Origin: an uncultured Collinsella sp. | Lineage (GTDB): Bacteria; Actinomycetota; Coriobacteriia; Coriobacteriales; Coriobacteriaceae | Length of the DNA: 48,569 bases | Assembly (NCBI GenBank): GCA_947001705.1 | Contig: CAMQHT010000012.1 | Coordinates: 1 to 48,569 of the forward strand | Direction of reading: 5' to 3' | Shown here: positions 16,043-23,479 of the stretch, in pieces | How positions within the stretch are numbered: position 1 is the stretch's first letter | Layout of the letters: each line of letters opens with the position of its first letter | Position numbers and translations under genes: made by a program | Notes under the pieces: model-generated | What the model saw: the letters and a program-made list of their open reading frames with translations, nothing else | Databases searched by the model: none | What the model was told of the DNA's origin: nothing

Positions 16043-16417
16043 CTACTCGCGGCACAGGTGCACGGCGAAGCCGGCGAACTCGCGCTTAAAGTACACGAGC
16101 TTGGTGCCGCCGTCGGGCAGCAGCACGCGCGACTCCTCGTTGACCTCGAGCCCGCGCTCGGCAAACCACTTCTCGGCCGCATCGATGTCGTTGACGGCAA
16201 AGCCAATGTGGCCCTTGGCGCCACGACCGTTCTGCTTCATGATCTCGACCAGCGAATCGTTAAAGTACGAAACCGGGGTCTCGATAACGGGCAGGCCCAT
16301 CATCGTCGAGAACAGCTCCGCGATCTCCAGGGCATCTGCCGGGTCGGTGGCGTTAATGCCCACATGGGCAACGCGCATGCCAAAGAGCTCGACCGGATTG
16401 GCGTTCTGCTCACTCAT
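16043..16417 (-). CDS. VOC-family (glyoxalase-like) protein
   Basis: A 124-residue protein of the vicinal-oxygen-chelate fold. It opens RVAHVGINATDPADALEIAELF and continues with GHIGFAVNDIDAAEKWFAERG, the two paired beta-alpha-beta-beta-beta modules with a conserved His and Glu as possible metal ligands. It starts 11 bases after the EIIB stop codon with only a weak binding site, so translation is probably coupled. Genes of this type often sit beside sugar PTS genes. The reaction, perhaps epimerisation or aldol chemistry on a sugar acid, is not determinable. Confidence 0.8.
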   Translation of the reverse strand: MSEQNANPVELFGMRVAHVGINATDPADALEIAELFSTMMGLPVIETPVSYFNDSLVEIMKQNGRGAKGHIGFAVNDIDAAEKWFAERGLEVNEESRVLLPDGGTKLVYFKREFAGFAVHLCRE

Positions 16418-16428
16418 ACAGTCAGCGC

Positions 16429-16716
16429 CTACTGAGCCATGACGTCGAGGACGGCCTTCTCGGCAGCGACGCGGTTCATGCCCGTCATGAAGGGCACGCC
16501 GCTCACGTACGGGCAGGTGAGGCCCTCGGGGGCAACGGTGGTGGCGATCAGCAGGTCGGCGCCCTCGTCGCAGTAGTCCTTGGCCTCGGAGATGGCACAC
16601 TGCACGATCTCATACTTGCCGGCATAACCATTGGCGTCGAGCATGGTGGCGACCTTCTGGGCAACAAGCGTGGAAGTAGCAGCGCCAGCACCGCAAGCCA
16701 AAACGATCTTCTTCAT
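16429..16716 (-). CDS. PTS EIIB component, galactitol-like (orphan)
   Basis: A 95-residue phosphocarrier domain. The catalytic Cys is residue 8 in the P-loop-like CGAGAATSTLV, typical of galactitol/ascorbate-type EIIB proteins. It would take phosphate from an EIIA and pass it to a sugar at its EIIC, but no EIIA or EIIC gene adjoins it; the only companion is the VOC gene. It therefore has to work with components encoded elsewhere or serve as a regulator. It has GGGAG upstream of ATG 16716. Confidence 0.9.
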   Translation of the reverse strand: MKKIVLACGAGAATSTLVAQKVATMLDANGYAGKYEIVQCAISEAKDYCDEGADLLIATTVAPEGLTCPYVSGVPFMTGMNRVAAEKAVLDVMAQ

Positions 16717-16818
16717 AGGTAATGTCTCCCTTCATGGTTTACTTTAGGTAAGTGTACCGCAGCGAGCGATGGCACTCAGCCTCGATGAGCTTTTATGCCA
16801 GTTTGCTTGCGCGCTGCG

Positions 16819-16824
16819 TATAAT
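16819..16824 (+). promoter_or_regulatory. -10 box TATAAT upstream of 16880 gene
   Basis: A perfect TATAAT at 16819-16824, 55 bases before the ATG at 16880. The -35 region is poor (no TTGACA at 16-18 bases), so strength is uncertain. Confidence 0.5.
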
Positions 16825-16879
16825 ACATCTAGTACGTGTTGTCATACCGCTCGCTTTATGAGCGACTAAGGATCCCAAT

Positions 16880-17503
16880 ATGCCCGATTCCCGCACACTC
16901 TGGACCGCCGTCGTTATCATCTGTATCGCCGTGTCGGTGTTCTTTAGCGTCAAAAAACGCACTACGTTTAAACGCCTGCAACAGTTGATGGCCGCCAAAC
17001 AGTGGGCCGAGTTCGATCGTTTGCTCGACGGCAAACTCACCAGCATGCTGTACCCGCGCTACAACCGCGACTACCTGCGTCTGAACTCCTATCTGCTGCG
17101 CGAGGACCACGAGCGCGCCGGCGAGATGTTCGACCTGCTGCTGGGACTCAACCTGCCCAAGATGCAGCGCGTCGACCTGGTGATCAAGGCCTTTAACTAC
17201 TACGTTGGCCAGGAGGACCGCAAAAAGTCCAAGGAGTTGCTGCACGAAATCAAGGGCTTTGAGGGCGGTCAGGCCGAGGCGGTCGCGCACGAGTGCCAGC
17301 TGATGTACGACACGATGATCCTCAAGCGTCACAACGACATTCCCGAGCTGGAGCGCATGCTCGAGGATGTCGGCGACGACCCGGTCAAGCGCTGCCGCTT
17401 GGAGTACCTGCTGGCCCTGCAGTACCAGAACAAGGGCGACGAAGCCAAGTTTGCCGAGTACTTGGAAAAGTCAGGCCAGCACTCGATGGCCGTCAACGCG
17501 TAA
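16880..17503 (+). CDS. Membrane-anchored helical-repeat protein, unknown function
   Basis: A 207-residue protein. One N-terminal membrane helix (about residues 7-24, LWTAVVIICIAVSVFFSV) is followed by a cytoplasmic part made entirely of amphipathic helices of TPR-like character (FDRLLDGKLTSM, ERAGEMFDLLLGL, ELERMLEDVGDD). The start has AAGGAT six bases upstream. It sits alone, 31 bases before a tRNA gene. It could be a scaffold for protein complexes at the membrane; no enzymatic motif is seen. Confidence 0.75.
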   Translation: MPDSRTLWTAVVIICIAVSVFFSVKKRTTFKRLQQLMAAKQWAEFDRLLDGKLTSMLYPRYNRDYLRLNSYLLREDHERAGEMFDLLLGLNLPKMQRVDLVIKAFNYYVGQEDRKKSKELLHEIKGFEGGQAEAVAHECQLMYDTMILKRHNDIPELERMLEDVGDDPVKRCRLEYLLALQYQNKGDEAKFAEYLEKSGQHSMAVNA

Positions 17504-17534
17504 CGGACGGCTTGTGCTAGACTTCTAGTCTCAC

Positions 17535-17619
17535 GGGGGCGTGGCGGAATTGGCATACGCAGGAGACTTAAAATCTCTCGCCGCAAGGATTGTGGGTTCG
17601 AGTCCCACCGCCCCTACCA
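17535..17619 (+). tRNA. tRNA-Leu (anticodon UAA)
   Basis: Class II tRNA of 85 bases including an encoded CCA at 17617-17619. The acceptor arms GGGGGCG and CGCCCCT pair, with G-U at the first position. The anticodon loop CTTAAAA sits in a GGAGA/TCTCT stem, giving anticodon TAA. The short variable arm and the T arm GTGGGTTCGAGTCCCAC are normal. Confidence 0.96.
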
Positions 17620-17629
17620 TGTATTGGTT

Positions 17630-17669
17630 ACGGGCCCGTGTCCCCTGGGGATGCGGGCCCGTTTCTTTT
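17630..17669 (+). terminator. Terminator of tRNA-Leu
   Basis: ACGGGCCCG at 17630-17638 pairs with CGGGCCCGT at 17654-17662, followed by TTCTTTT. Confidence 0.9.
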
Positions 17670-17689
17670 GGATGCCGATACAGATGGTG

Positions 17690-17756
17690 AGTTGCGGTGG
17701 AATAGGGACTGTTTGGGGCCCGAAAGGGCGATTTTAGTCCGTATTTCACCGCAACT
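17690..17756. repeat. 67-bp palindromic element
   Basis: AGTTGCGGTG (17690-17699) and CACCGCAACT (17747-17756) are perfect inverted arms, extended by AATAGGGACT and AGTCCGTATT with small mismatches; the centre is ggggcccgaaagggcga. It sits between the tRNA terminator and the 3' end of ppx. There is no T run on either side, so a REP/MITE-like element is more likely than a terminator. Confidence 0.7.
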
Positions 17757-17769
17757 TATGAGGGGATGG

Positions 17770-18771
17770 TTAAAGGGCGTTGAGGCTGGGGGTCCAGCCG
17801 ATGGTGGGGGTTGTGCCGTCGAGGGTCTCGTTGATGGTGGCGGCCATGCCGGCGAGTAGGCTGTTCTCGCTTACGGTGAGCGTCTTGTAGCCGCCGGCAC
17901 GCATGAGCTCGCGGATCACCACGGCGCCGGCCAGAATCACGCCCGCGCGTTTGGGCTGTACACCCGGTAGCGTGGCGATGCCTTCCGCGTCCAACACAGA
18001 CATGCGCTCGATAGCGGCCGAGACCTGCTCCAGCGACAGCTCGCATAGGTGCACAAAGCTCGAATCGTACGGTTCCAGCTCGTGAACCAGTGCCACGAGC
18101 GTGGTGACGGTGCCGCCCACGGCGACCAGGCGCTCTGCATGCTCAAAGTCGCTGGGCAGGCCCTCAAAATAGGCGGCGAACTGCTCGCCCGACCACGCAG
18201 CGGCGGCTGAAAGCTCGCCATCCGCGGGTGGCAGCGCCGAGAAAAACCGCTCCGTCACGCGACGGCAACCGATGTCCAGCGAGCGCGTTCCCTCCAGCGC
18301 AAAGACGCTGCACTCCGGAGCGTATACGCCCGTCGCGAGCTCCGTGGACCCGCCGCCCGAATCGGCAACGATGATGCGCTCGCCTGCAAAGTCGTGCGCC
18401 ACGCCAAAAAACGTCAGGCGTGCCTCGACCTCACCCGGAATCACCTGCGGCTCGAGCCCCAGCTCGCGCAGGCCGTCCAGCAGCAGCGCGGCATTGGACG
18501 CATCGCGCGCGGCGCTCGTGCACGTGGTGCAGACGCACGCGGCCCCAAAGGCACGGGCCTCAACCACAAACATGCGGCACGCAGCGAGCACGCGCTCAAC
18601 GGCCGCCTCGCAAAAGCGGCCCGTCGCGTCCACGCCCTCGCCCAGGTCGGTAATCTCGGTATGCTTGGACGATTCCACAATCGCTCCGCCCTCGACCTGG
18701 GCCAACACCACTCGCGACGACACCGTTCCCAGGTCGATCGCGGCCACCTTATAGCGTTTGCAATTTGTCAT
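17770..18771 (-). CDS. ppx: Exopolyphosphatase / guanosine pentaphosphatase (Ppx/GppA)
   Basis: A 333-residue Ppx/GppA-family phosphatase, which shortens polyphosphate chains or hydrolyses pppGpp. The ASKHA-fold phosphate loops are visible as AAIDLGTVSSR (about residues 9-20) and VADSGGGSTEL (about 136-146), with the second-domain VAVGGTVTTL. The length corresponds to the two-domain core without the long C-terminal extension of E. coli Ppx. It lies 20 bases after the divIC/ftsB-like gene, and the neighbouring eno fits the mazG-eno-ftsB-ppx order of Actinobacteria. Confidence 0.92.
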   Translation of the reverse strand: MTNCKRYKVAAIDLGTVSSRVVLAQVEGGAIVESSKHTEITDLGEGVDATGRFCEAAVERVLAACRMFVVEARAFGAACVCTTCTSAARDASNAALLLDGLRELGLEPQVIPGEVEARLTFFGVAHDFAGERIIVADSGGGSTELATGVYAPECSVFALEGTRSLDIGCRRVTERFFSALPPADGELSAAAAWSGEQFAAYFEGLPSDFEHAERLVAVGGTVTTLVALVHELEPYDSSFVHLCELSLEQVSAAIERMSVLDAEGIATLPGVQPKRAGVILAGAVVIRELMRAGGYKTLTVSENSLLAGMAATINETLDGTTPTIGWTPSLNAL

Positions 18772-18791
18772 TGCGGGCTCCCCTCCGGGCG

Positions 18792-19550
18792 CTATTTGCC
18801 GTTGGACACGACCGTCTGACCCTCGACGCCGTTAAACCCAAACAGCATGTCGAGCGCCTGGATGTACCACGGTGCGTCCTTGCCGACCTCTTCGATCTCC
18901 TTGGCCACGTCGCTGGCATTCTTGGCGTTTGAGGACTTTTTGCTCGACGACGAATCCGAATCCTCGTCCAGACCTTGCACTTCAATCCTCTTCTCGCCGG
19001 GCATCACCATGCCCAGGTCCCGTGCCGAATCCTTAATGCCCTCTTCCGAAAACCACTTGTCAGTGTCTTTTTTCATCTCGTCGTTGTATTGCTGGCGAAT
19101 CTCGACCTGCTTGGCCAAGATGTCGCTCGAGCGTTTTGCCACGTACAGGTCGCGCACGGGGAAATACAGGCTCACGAGCGCCAGCGCCACAACGATGCCG
19201 ATAAACAGCGGACGCAGAGAGCCATGCGTAAAGTCATAGATCGCCTTGACCACCGCATTGTCGTTGGCGTAGCGCATAAAGTCCGAGCCCGAAAGACGGC
19301 TCGAAGGTCTGCTCGATTTGTCGTGCGTCTGGGCCGAGGGACGCGACGAATGCGGCGAACGTGTCGGACGTACTGGTCCATCTGTCGAAGTATTCACTTG
19401 AGCATTGGGGCGCGAGGTACTTGTCGGGCGCTGCGTGGAGCGGTCGGCGCCGGCGTAGTCGGAACCGCCGAGCTGCACCGTACGTGCGCGGCGAGGCGAC
19501 GGCTCGCGCGATGCGGCGGAATAGTACCTGTTGTCGTAAATCTGATCCAT
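18792..19550 (-). CDS. FtsB/DivIC-like septum formation initiator
   Basis: A 252-residue bitopic membrane protein. A long disordered, Ser/Arg/Pro-rich cytoplasmic tail (residues 1-90) precedes a single membrane helix (about 114-131, PLFIGIVVALALVSLYF). An extracytoplasmic coiled coil follows (LAKQVEIRQQYNDEMKKD) with the family GMVMPGEKRI-like end, then an acidic Ser-rich linker and a final helix. This layout is that of actinobacterial FtsB/DivIC proteins, which bridge FtsL and FtsQ in the divisome. The ATG at 19550 has AAGG upstream; the open frame further up overlaps the eno terminator. Gene order next to eno and ppx supports the call. Confidence 0.87.
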   Translation of the reverse strand: MDQIYDNRYYSAASREPSPRRARTVQLGGSDYAGADRSTQRPTSTSRPNAQVNTSTDGPVRPTRSPHSSRPSAQTHDKSSRPSSRLSGSDFMRYANDNAVVKAIYDFTHGSLRPLFIGIVVALALVSLYFPVRDLYVAKRSSDILAKQVEIRQQYNDEMKKDTDKWFSEEGIKDSARDLGMVMPGEKRIEVQGLDEDSDSSSSKKSSNAKNASDVAKEIEEVGKDAPWYIQALDMLFGFNGVEGQTVVSNGK

Positions 19551-19640
19551 GTGCGCCTTGTGCGGTTGAGGTTTGTTTGCGCTAAGTCCTTTAGTTATAG
19601 CACGAGCGCCCGCACCGCCTTCGCCAGCCTTTGCTCGACA

Positions 19641-19673
19641 TAAAAAAGGCGCTGAGCCATATGGCCCAGCGCC
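19641..19673 (-). terminator. Terminator of eno
   Basis: GGCGCTGAGCC (19648-19658) pairs with GGCCCAGCGCC (19663-19673), followed on the minus strand by TTTTTTA. It separates eno from the divIC-like gene. Confidence 0.9.
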
Positions 19674-19746
19674 CGACAGAACTCTGTAGCGTCTAGCTGG
19701 AGCGGGGCGAAGCCGAGTCCATCCCCTCCCCACCAGGCTCGTCTAT

Positions 19747-21036
19747 CTAGCGAATGTTATAGAACGCGGCCTTGCCGGCGTAGCGCGCGCTGCCCTCGAG
19801 CTCGTCCTCGATGCGGATGAGCTGGTTGTACTTGGCGATACGGTCGCTGCGGCACGGGGCGCCCGACTTGATCTGGCCGGCATTGACGCCCACGACCAGG
19901 TCGGCAATCGTGGAATCCTCGGTCTCGCCGGAGCGGCGGCTCACGATGCAGGCGTAACCGGCCTCCTTGGCGGTCTCGATGGCCTCGAGCGACTCGGTGA
20001 GCGTACCGATCTGGTTGACCTTGACCAGGATCGCGTTGGCGGCACCCAGCTCGATGCCCTTCTTGAGGCGCTCGGTGTTGGTGACGAACAGGTCGTCGCC
20101 CACCAGCTGCACCTTGTTGCCAATGCGACGGGTAAGCTCGACCCAGCCGTCCCAGTCCTCCTCGGCCATGCCATCCTCGATGGAGATGATGGGGTAGGTG
20201 TCGACGAGCTTCTCCCAGTAATCAACCATCTGGGCACTCGTGTACTCCACACCCTCGCCCTTGAGCTCGTACATGCCGGTCTCGGCGTTGTAGAACTCGG
20301 TCGAGGCCGGGTCCATGGCGTACATGAAGTCGACGCCGGGCTTAAAGCCGGCCTTCTCCACGGCCTTGGTGATGTACTCGAACGGCTCGGCATTGGTCTT
20401 GAGGTTGGGCGCAAAGCCGCCCTCGTCGCCCACGCCGCCGCCCAGGCCGGCCTCGTGCAGCACGCCCTTGAGGGTGTGGTAGACCTCAGCGCACCAACGC
20501 AGGCCCTCGGCAAAGCTCGGGGCGCCCACCGGCATGATCATAAACTCCTGGAAGTCAACGTTATTGTCGGCATGCACGCCGCCGTTGAGGATGTTCATCA
20601 TGGGCGTGGGCAGCAGATGGGCGTTGACGCCGCCCAGGTACTGGTACAGTGACAGGCCCGCCGACTCGGCAGCGGCGCGGGCGACGGCCAGCGACACGCC
20701 CAGGATGGCGTTGGCACCGAGCTTGGTCTTGTTGGGGGTACCGTCCGCGGCAATCAGCGCGGCATCGACGGCGCGCTGGTCGAAGGCGTCGAGGCCCACG
20801 ACGGCGTTAGCGCACTCGTTGTTGACATGCTCGACGGCCTGCGAAACGCCCTTGCCCAGGTAGCGGCCCTTGTCGCCATCGCGCAGCTCGCAGGCCTCAA
20901 AGGCGCCGGTCGAAGCACCCGAAGGCACCATTGCGCGGCCAAAGCTGCCGTCCTCGAGCACGACCTCGACCTCGACGGTGGGATTGCCGCGACTGTCGAG
21001 CACCTCGCGACCGTAGACGTCCAAAATATCGCTCAT
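19747..21036 (-). CDS. eno: Enolase
   Basis: Enolase converts 2-phosphoglycerate to phosphoenolpyruvate in glycolysis, here feeding the PTS. The 429 residues match the family. Visible catalytic elements are SGASTGAFEA, GGVHADNN, GDEGGFAPN, the metal ligand in SIEDGM, GDDLFVTN and the general-base Lys in LVKVNQIGTL. One deviation: the loop usually reading SHRSGETED here reads SRRSGETED, replacing a near-invariant His with Arg (codon CGC). The ATG at 21036 follows GAGGGAG. It is transcribed alone with the terminator at 19641-19673. Confidence 0.97.
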   Translation of the reverse strand: MSDILDVYGREVLDSRGNPTVEVEVVLEDGSFGRAMVPSGASTGAFEACELRDGDKGRYLGKGVSQAVEHVNNECANAVVGLDAFDQRAVDAALIAADGTPNKTKLGANAILGVSLAVARAAAESAGLSLYQYLGGVNAHLLPTPMMNILNGGVHADNNVDFQEFMIMPVGAPSFAEGLRWCAEVYHTLKGVLHEAGLGGGVGDEGGFAPNLKTNAEPFEYITKAVEKAGFKPGVDFMYAMDPASTEFYNAETGMYELKGEGVEYTSAQMVDYWEKLVDTYPIISIEDGMAEEDWDGWVELTRRIGNKVQLVGDDLFVTNTERLKKGIELGAANAILVKVNQIGTLTESLEAIETAKEAGYACIVSRRSGETEDSTIADLVVGVNAGQIKSGAPCRSDRIAKYNQLIRIEDELEGSARYAGKAAFYNIR

Positions 21037-21187
21037 GTTGTCTCCCTCTCACTTGGAAACGTAGTGGATGCAAGCGACCGGCTGACCGTGCACCATCGGT
21101 GCGTCTCCGTAAGTTAGCCATGTCGCACTTTTTGCATTATGCCCTAAGTTAGCCGAGGGATACACTTGATTTTCGAAAAATTTAGCG

Positions 21188-21218
21188 GGAACGATGAGGC
21201 GTGTCAGCCCGTCGTTCC
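21188..21218 (-). terminator. Weak terminator after mazG
   Basis: GGAACGA at 21188-21194 pairs with TCGTTCC at 21212-21218, with an inner GGC/GCC pair. On the minus strand it is followed after seven bases by a T run. It lies between mazG and eno. Confidence 0.5.
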
Positions 21219-21225
21219 AGCAGTC

Positions 21226-22086
21226 TTACTCCTCCGCCTTTGCGGCATCCCACAGGTCGTTGAGGCCGTGGGTCGAAAGCTCGGCAAGATCCACGTGAGC
21301 ATCGGCCGCCATCTGCTCCATCGCGGCCCAGCGGCGGCGGAACTTTGCCGTGCTGGCGCGCAGGGCGCTCTCGGCGTCGATCCCCTCTTTGCGCGCGACG
21401 TTGACCAGGGCAAAGAGCAGATCGCCAAACTCCATTTCGCGCTCGGGCGTTCCGGGGGCCTCGGCCTCAAACTCGGCACGTTCCTCGGCGACCTCGTCCC
21501 ACACGTCCTGGACCGTCTCCCACTCAAAGCCCACGGCAGCCGCCTTGCGCGACACCTTCTGAGCCTGCATCAGCGCCGGCAGATGCGTGGGCACGCCGTC
21601 GAGCAGGCCCTCGGGCGCAGCCTCGCCCGCCGCCACGGCCTTGTCCTTGGCAGCCCTCTCGGCAAGCTTGACCTCGTCCCAAATCTTGAGTACCTCGTCG
21701 GAGCTGTCGGCATCCACATCGCCAAACACGTGCGGATGACGGCGAATGAGCTTGGCGTCGATATCGCGCGCCACGTCGGCCAGCGTAAACTCGCCGGCAT
21801 CCGCCGCAATTTGCGCATGCAGCACCACCTGCATGAGCACATCGCCCAGCTCCTCGCGCAGATGCGCCGCGTCGTCCGCCTCGATGCAATCGAGCGCCTC
21901 GTAGGCTTCCTCGATCATGTTCTTGCCAATGCTGCGGTGCGTCTGTTCGCGGTCCCACGGGCAGCCATCGGGCTGACGCAGACGCCAGATGGTCTGCACC
22001 AGATGCTGCAGCTCGGCCGACGCGTCGACCAGCGTGGACAGATCGCGCGAGCCCTCGGCATTTTGCTGAGCCATGTGCTGCGCCAT
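21226..22086 (-). CDS. mazG: MazG nucleoside triphosphate pyrophosphohydrolase
   Basis: A 286-residue house-cleaning NTP pyrophosphatase. Two MazG domains are visible. The first contains CPWDREQTHRSI, the EEAYE metal-binding helix and EELGD. The second contains EEAEFE-like EERAEFE and EFGDLLFAL. The family removes non-canonical NTPs and in some bacteria lowers ppGpp levels. The start at 22086 lies 2 bases after the stop of the upstream phosphoesterase, and GGAGGAGG inside that gene serves as binding site, so the two genes are coupled. Confidence 0.93.
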   Translation of the reverse strand: MAQHMAQQNAEGSRDLSTLVDASAELQHLVQTIWRLRQPDGCPWDREQTHRSIGKNMIEEAYEALDCIEADDAAHLREELGDVLMQVVLHAQIAADAGEFTLADVARDIDAKLIRRHPHVFGDVDADSSDEVLKIWDEVKLAERAAKDKAVAAGEAAPEGLLDGVPTHLPALMQAQKVSRKAAAVGFEWETVQDVWDEVAEERAEFEAEAPGTPEREMEFGDLLFALVNVARKEGIDAESALRASTAKFRRRWAAMEQMAADAHVDLAELSTHGLNDLWDAAKAEE

Positions 22087-22088
22087 GG

Positions 22089-22637
22089 TTATTCCTCCTC
22101 CAGGATCACGTGGCGGAACGCACCGCCCTCGTAGATGCCGTAGCTGTGCGTGCCGTCCTTGGGGATGCTCACGCTGCCGGGGTTGAAGAGCCACAGGCCC
22201 GGGTGCGCCTCGCTTGCCTCGTTAACCTTGATGTGCGTGTGACCGTAGACGAGCGCGGAGCCCTCGGGCAACGCGGGCGCGTGGTCGACGCTGTTGTGCA
22301 TGCCGGCGCCAAAGACGTGGCCGTGCGTCAGGAACAGCTCGCGGCCGGTCTCGTCGAACAGCGTGGCGTAGTCGGCCATGACGGGGAAGTCGAGCACCAT
22401 CTGGTCGACCTCGGCATCGCAGTTGCCGCGTACCGCGATGATGCGGTCGGCCAGGGCGTTGAGCAGCGGGATTACGCGCTTGGGGGCGTAATCGCGCGGC
22501 AGGTCGTTGCGCGGACCGTGGTAGAGCAGGTCGCCCAGCAGGACGATGCGGTCGGGCTGCTCGGACTCGATGGCGGCGACCAGGCGCTCGGCCCAATATG
22601 CAGAGCCGTGGATGTCGGAGGCGATGAGGTATTTCAT
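22089..22637 (-). CDS. YfcE-type phosphodiesterase
   Basis: A 182-residue metallophosphoesterase of the YfcE subfamily. Metal-ligand motifs read SDIHG (residues 7-11), LLGDLLYHGPRN, VRGNCD, LTHGH and VYGHTHI. YfcE of E. coli hydrolyses phosphodiesters in vitro with unknown natural substrate. The ATG at 22637 has AAAGGA seven bases upstream. It is co-transcribed with mazG. It differs from the three phosphoesterases at 9326-11451. Confidence 0.92.
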   Translation of the reverse strand: MKYLIASDIHGSAYWAERLVAAIESEQPDRIVLLGDLLYHGPRNDLPRDYAPKRVIPLLNALADRIIAVRGNCDAEVDQMVLDFPVMADYATLFDETGRELFLTHGHVFGAGMHNSVDHAPALPEGSALVYGHTHIKVNEASEAHPGLWLFNPGSVSIPKDGTHSYGIYEGGAFRHVILEEE

Positions 22638-22694
22638 GGGGGATCCTTTCGGGATGGGGTTAATGCGGCTGGGCACGGGATGTCGCCGGCCGCG

Positions 22695-23180
22695 CTATTC
22701 AAATCGCAGTGCCGCGCTCTGGGCCGCCTGCATCACGCGCTGGAGCGGCACGCCGTGCTCGCGGGCAAGGCGGGCGCAGTCCTCGTACTCGGGCGCTGCA
22801 CGCTCGCTGCCGTCGGGCAGGGTGGCCACCTTGACGAACACCTCGCCCCATGGCGTCGTTACGCGCTCAAAGCGGCGTGGTAGGCAAACGCGCTCCATAA
22901 CCTGGCGACGAATGCCGTTGGTCGTGGTTTCCAAGAAGATGATCGTCTGCAGGCGCTCGATATCCTCGTAGGTGCAGATTACCTGCAGCTGCCAGCCGGG
23001 GCGGCCTTTCTTACAATAGAGGGGCAGCCAGTGCACCTCGCGCGCACCCGCCTCGCGCAGGCGGTCGGCGGCGTAGGCGAGTACCTCAGGCGACGCGTCG
23101 TCGATGTCGCATTCCAGCTTGACGATGGTTTCGGGCGCATCGGTCTCGCGGGACAGCGGGGATGTGCTATCGCATGGCAT
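22695..23180 (-). CDS. LarC2-like protein (C-terminal domain of LarC)
   Basis: A 161-residue protein matching only the C-terminal half of LarC, the CTP-dependent nickel insertase that completes the nickel-pincer cofactor. Visible motifs are ETIVKLECDIDDASPE and HWLPLYCKKGRPGWQLQVIC, which carry the conserved acidic and Cys/Lys residues of that half. The N-terminal LarC1 part is not encoded upstream, and no larB, larE or larA is nearby. In Lactobacillus the two halves are joined by frameshifting; here the C-terminal domain stands alone. The ATG at 23180 has AGGAG upstream. Confidence 0.8.
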   Translation of the reverse strand: MPCDSTSPLSRETDAPETIVKLECDIDDASPEVLAYAADRLREAGAREVHWLPLYCKKGRPGWQLQVICTYEDIERLQTIIFLETTTNGIRRQVMERVCLPRRFERVTTPWGEVFVKVATLPDGSERAAPEYEDCARLAREHGVPLQRVMQAAQSAALRFE

Positions 23181-23287
23181 ACGGTCCGGCTCCTTTCCGC
23201 GCGGGCTCGTTTTGTTCATCCAAACGCTAGCACATCGGACGTGGCACAAGCGTGACTTTCGTCCGTCGCCGCCCTCGCCCCCATCCA

Positions 23288-23350
23288 AACGTGTACGTCA
23301 GCCTCCAAACATGTCATTATTTGTCGGTTTTGGAGGCTGACGTACACGTT
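23288..23350. repeat. Perfect 22-bp inverted repeat
   Basis: Arms 23288-23309 and 23329-23350 are exact inverted copies of 22 bases (left arm starts AACGTGTACGTCAGCC) around a 19-base loop. It lies in the gap between divergent genes (larC2-like and the PHP phosphatase). It has no T run. It is probably a REP/MITE-type element; a protein-binding role cannot be excluded. Confidence 0.8.
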
Positions 23351-23479
23351 TTGAGAGCAAGCGAGGCCGCACCACGCGCCGCGCAACCTTTCCAATCGAT
23401 TTCGATCCCCGGCGTGCCCGGCGTGTTGAGAGCTGCGCCATTACAATGAAGCGGATTCGCTTGACGCAAAGGAGCCGCT

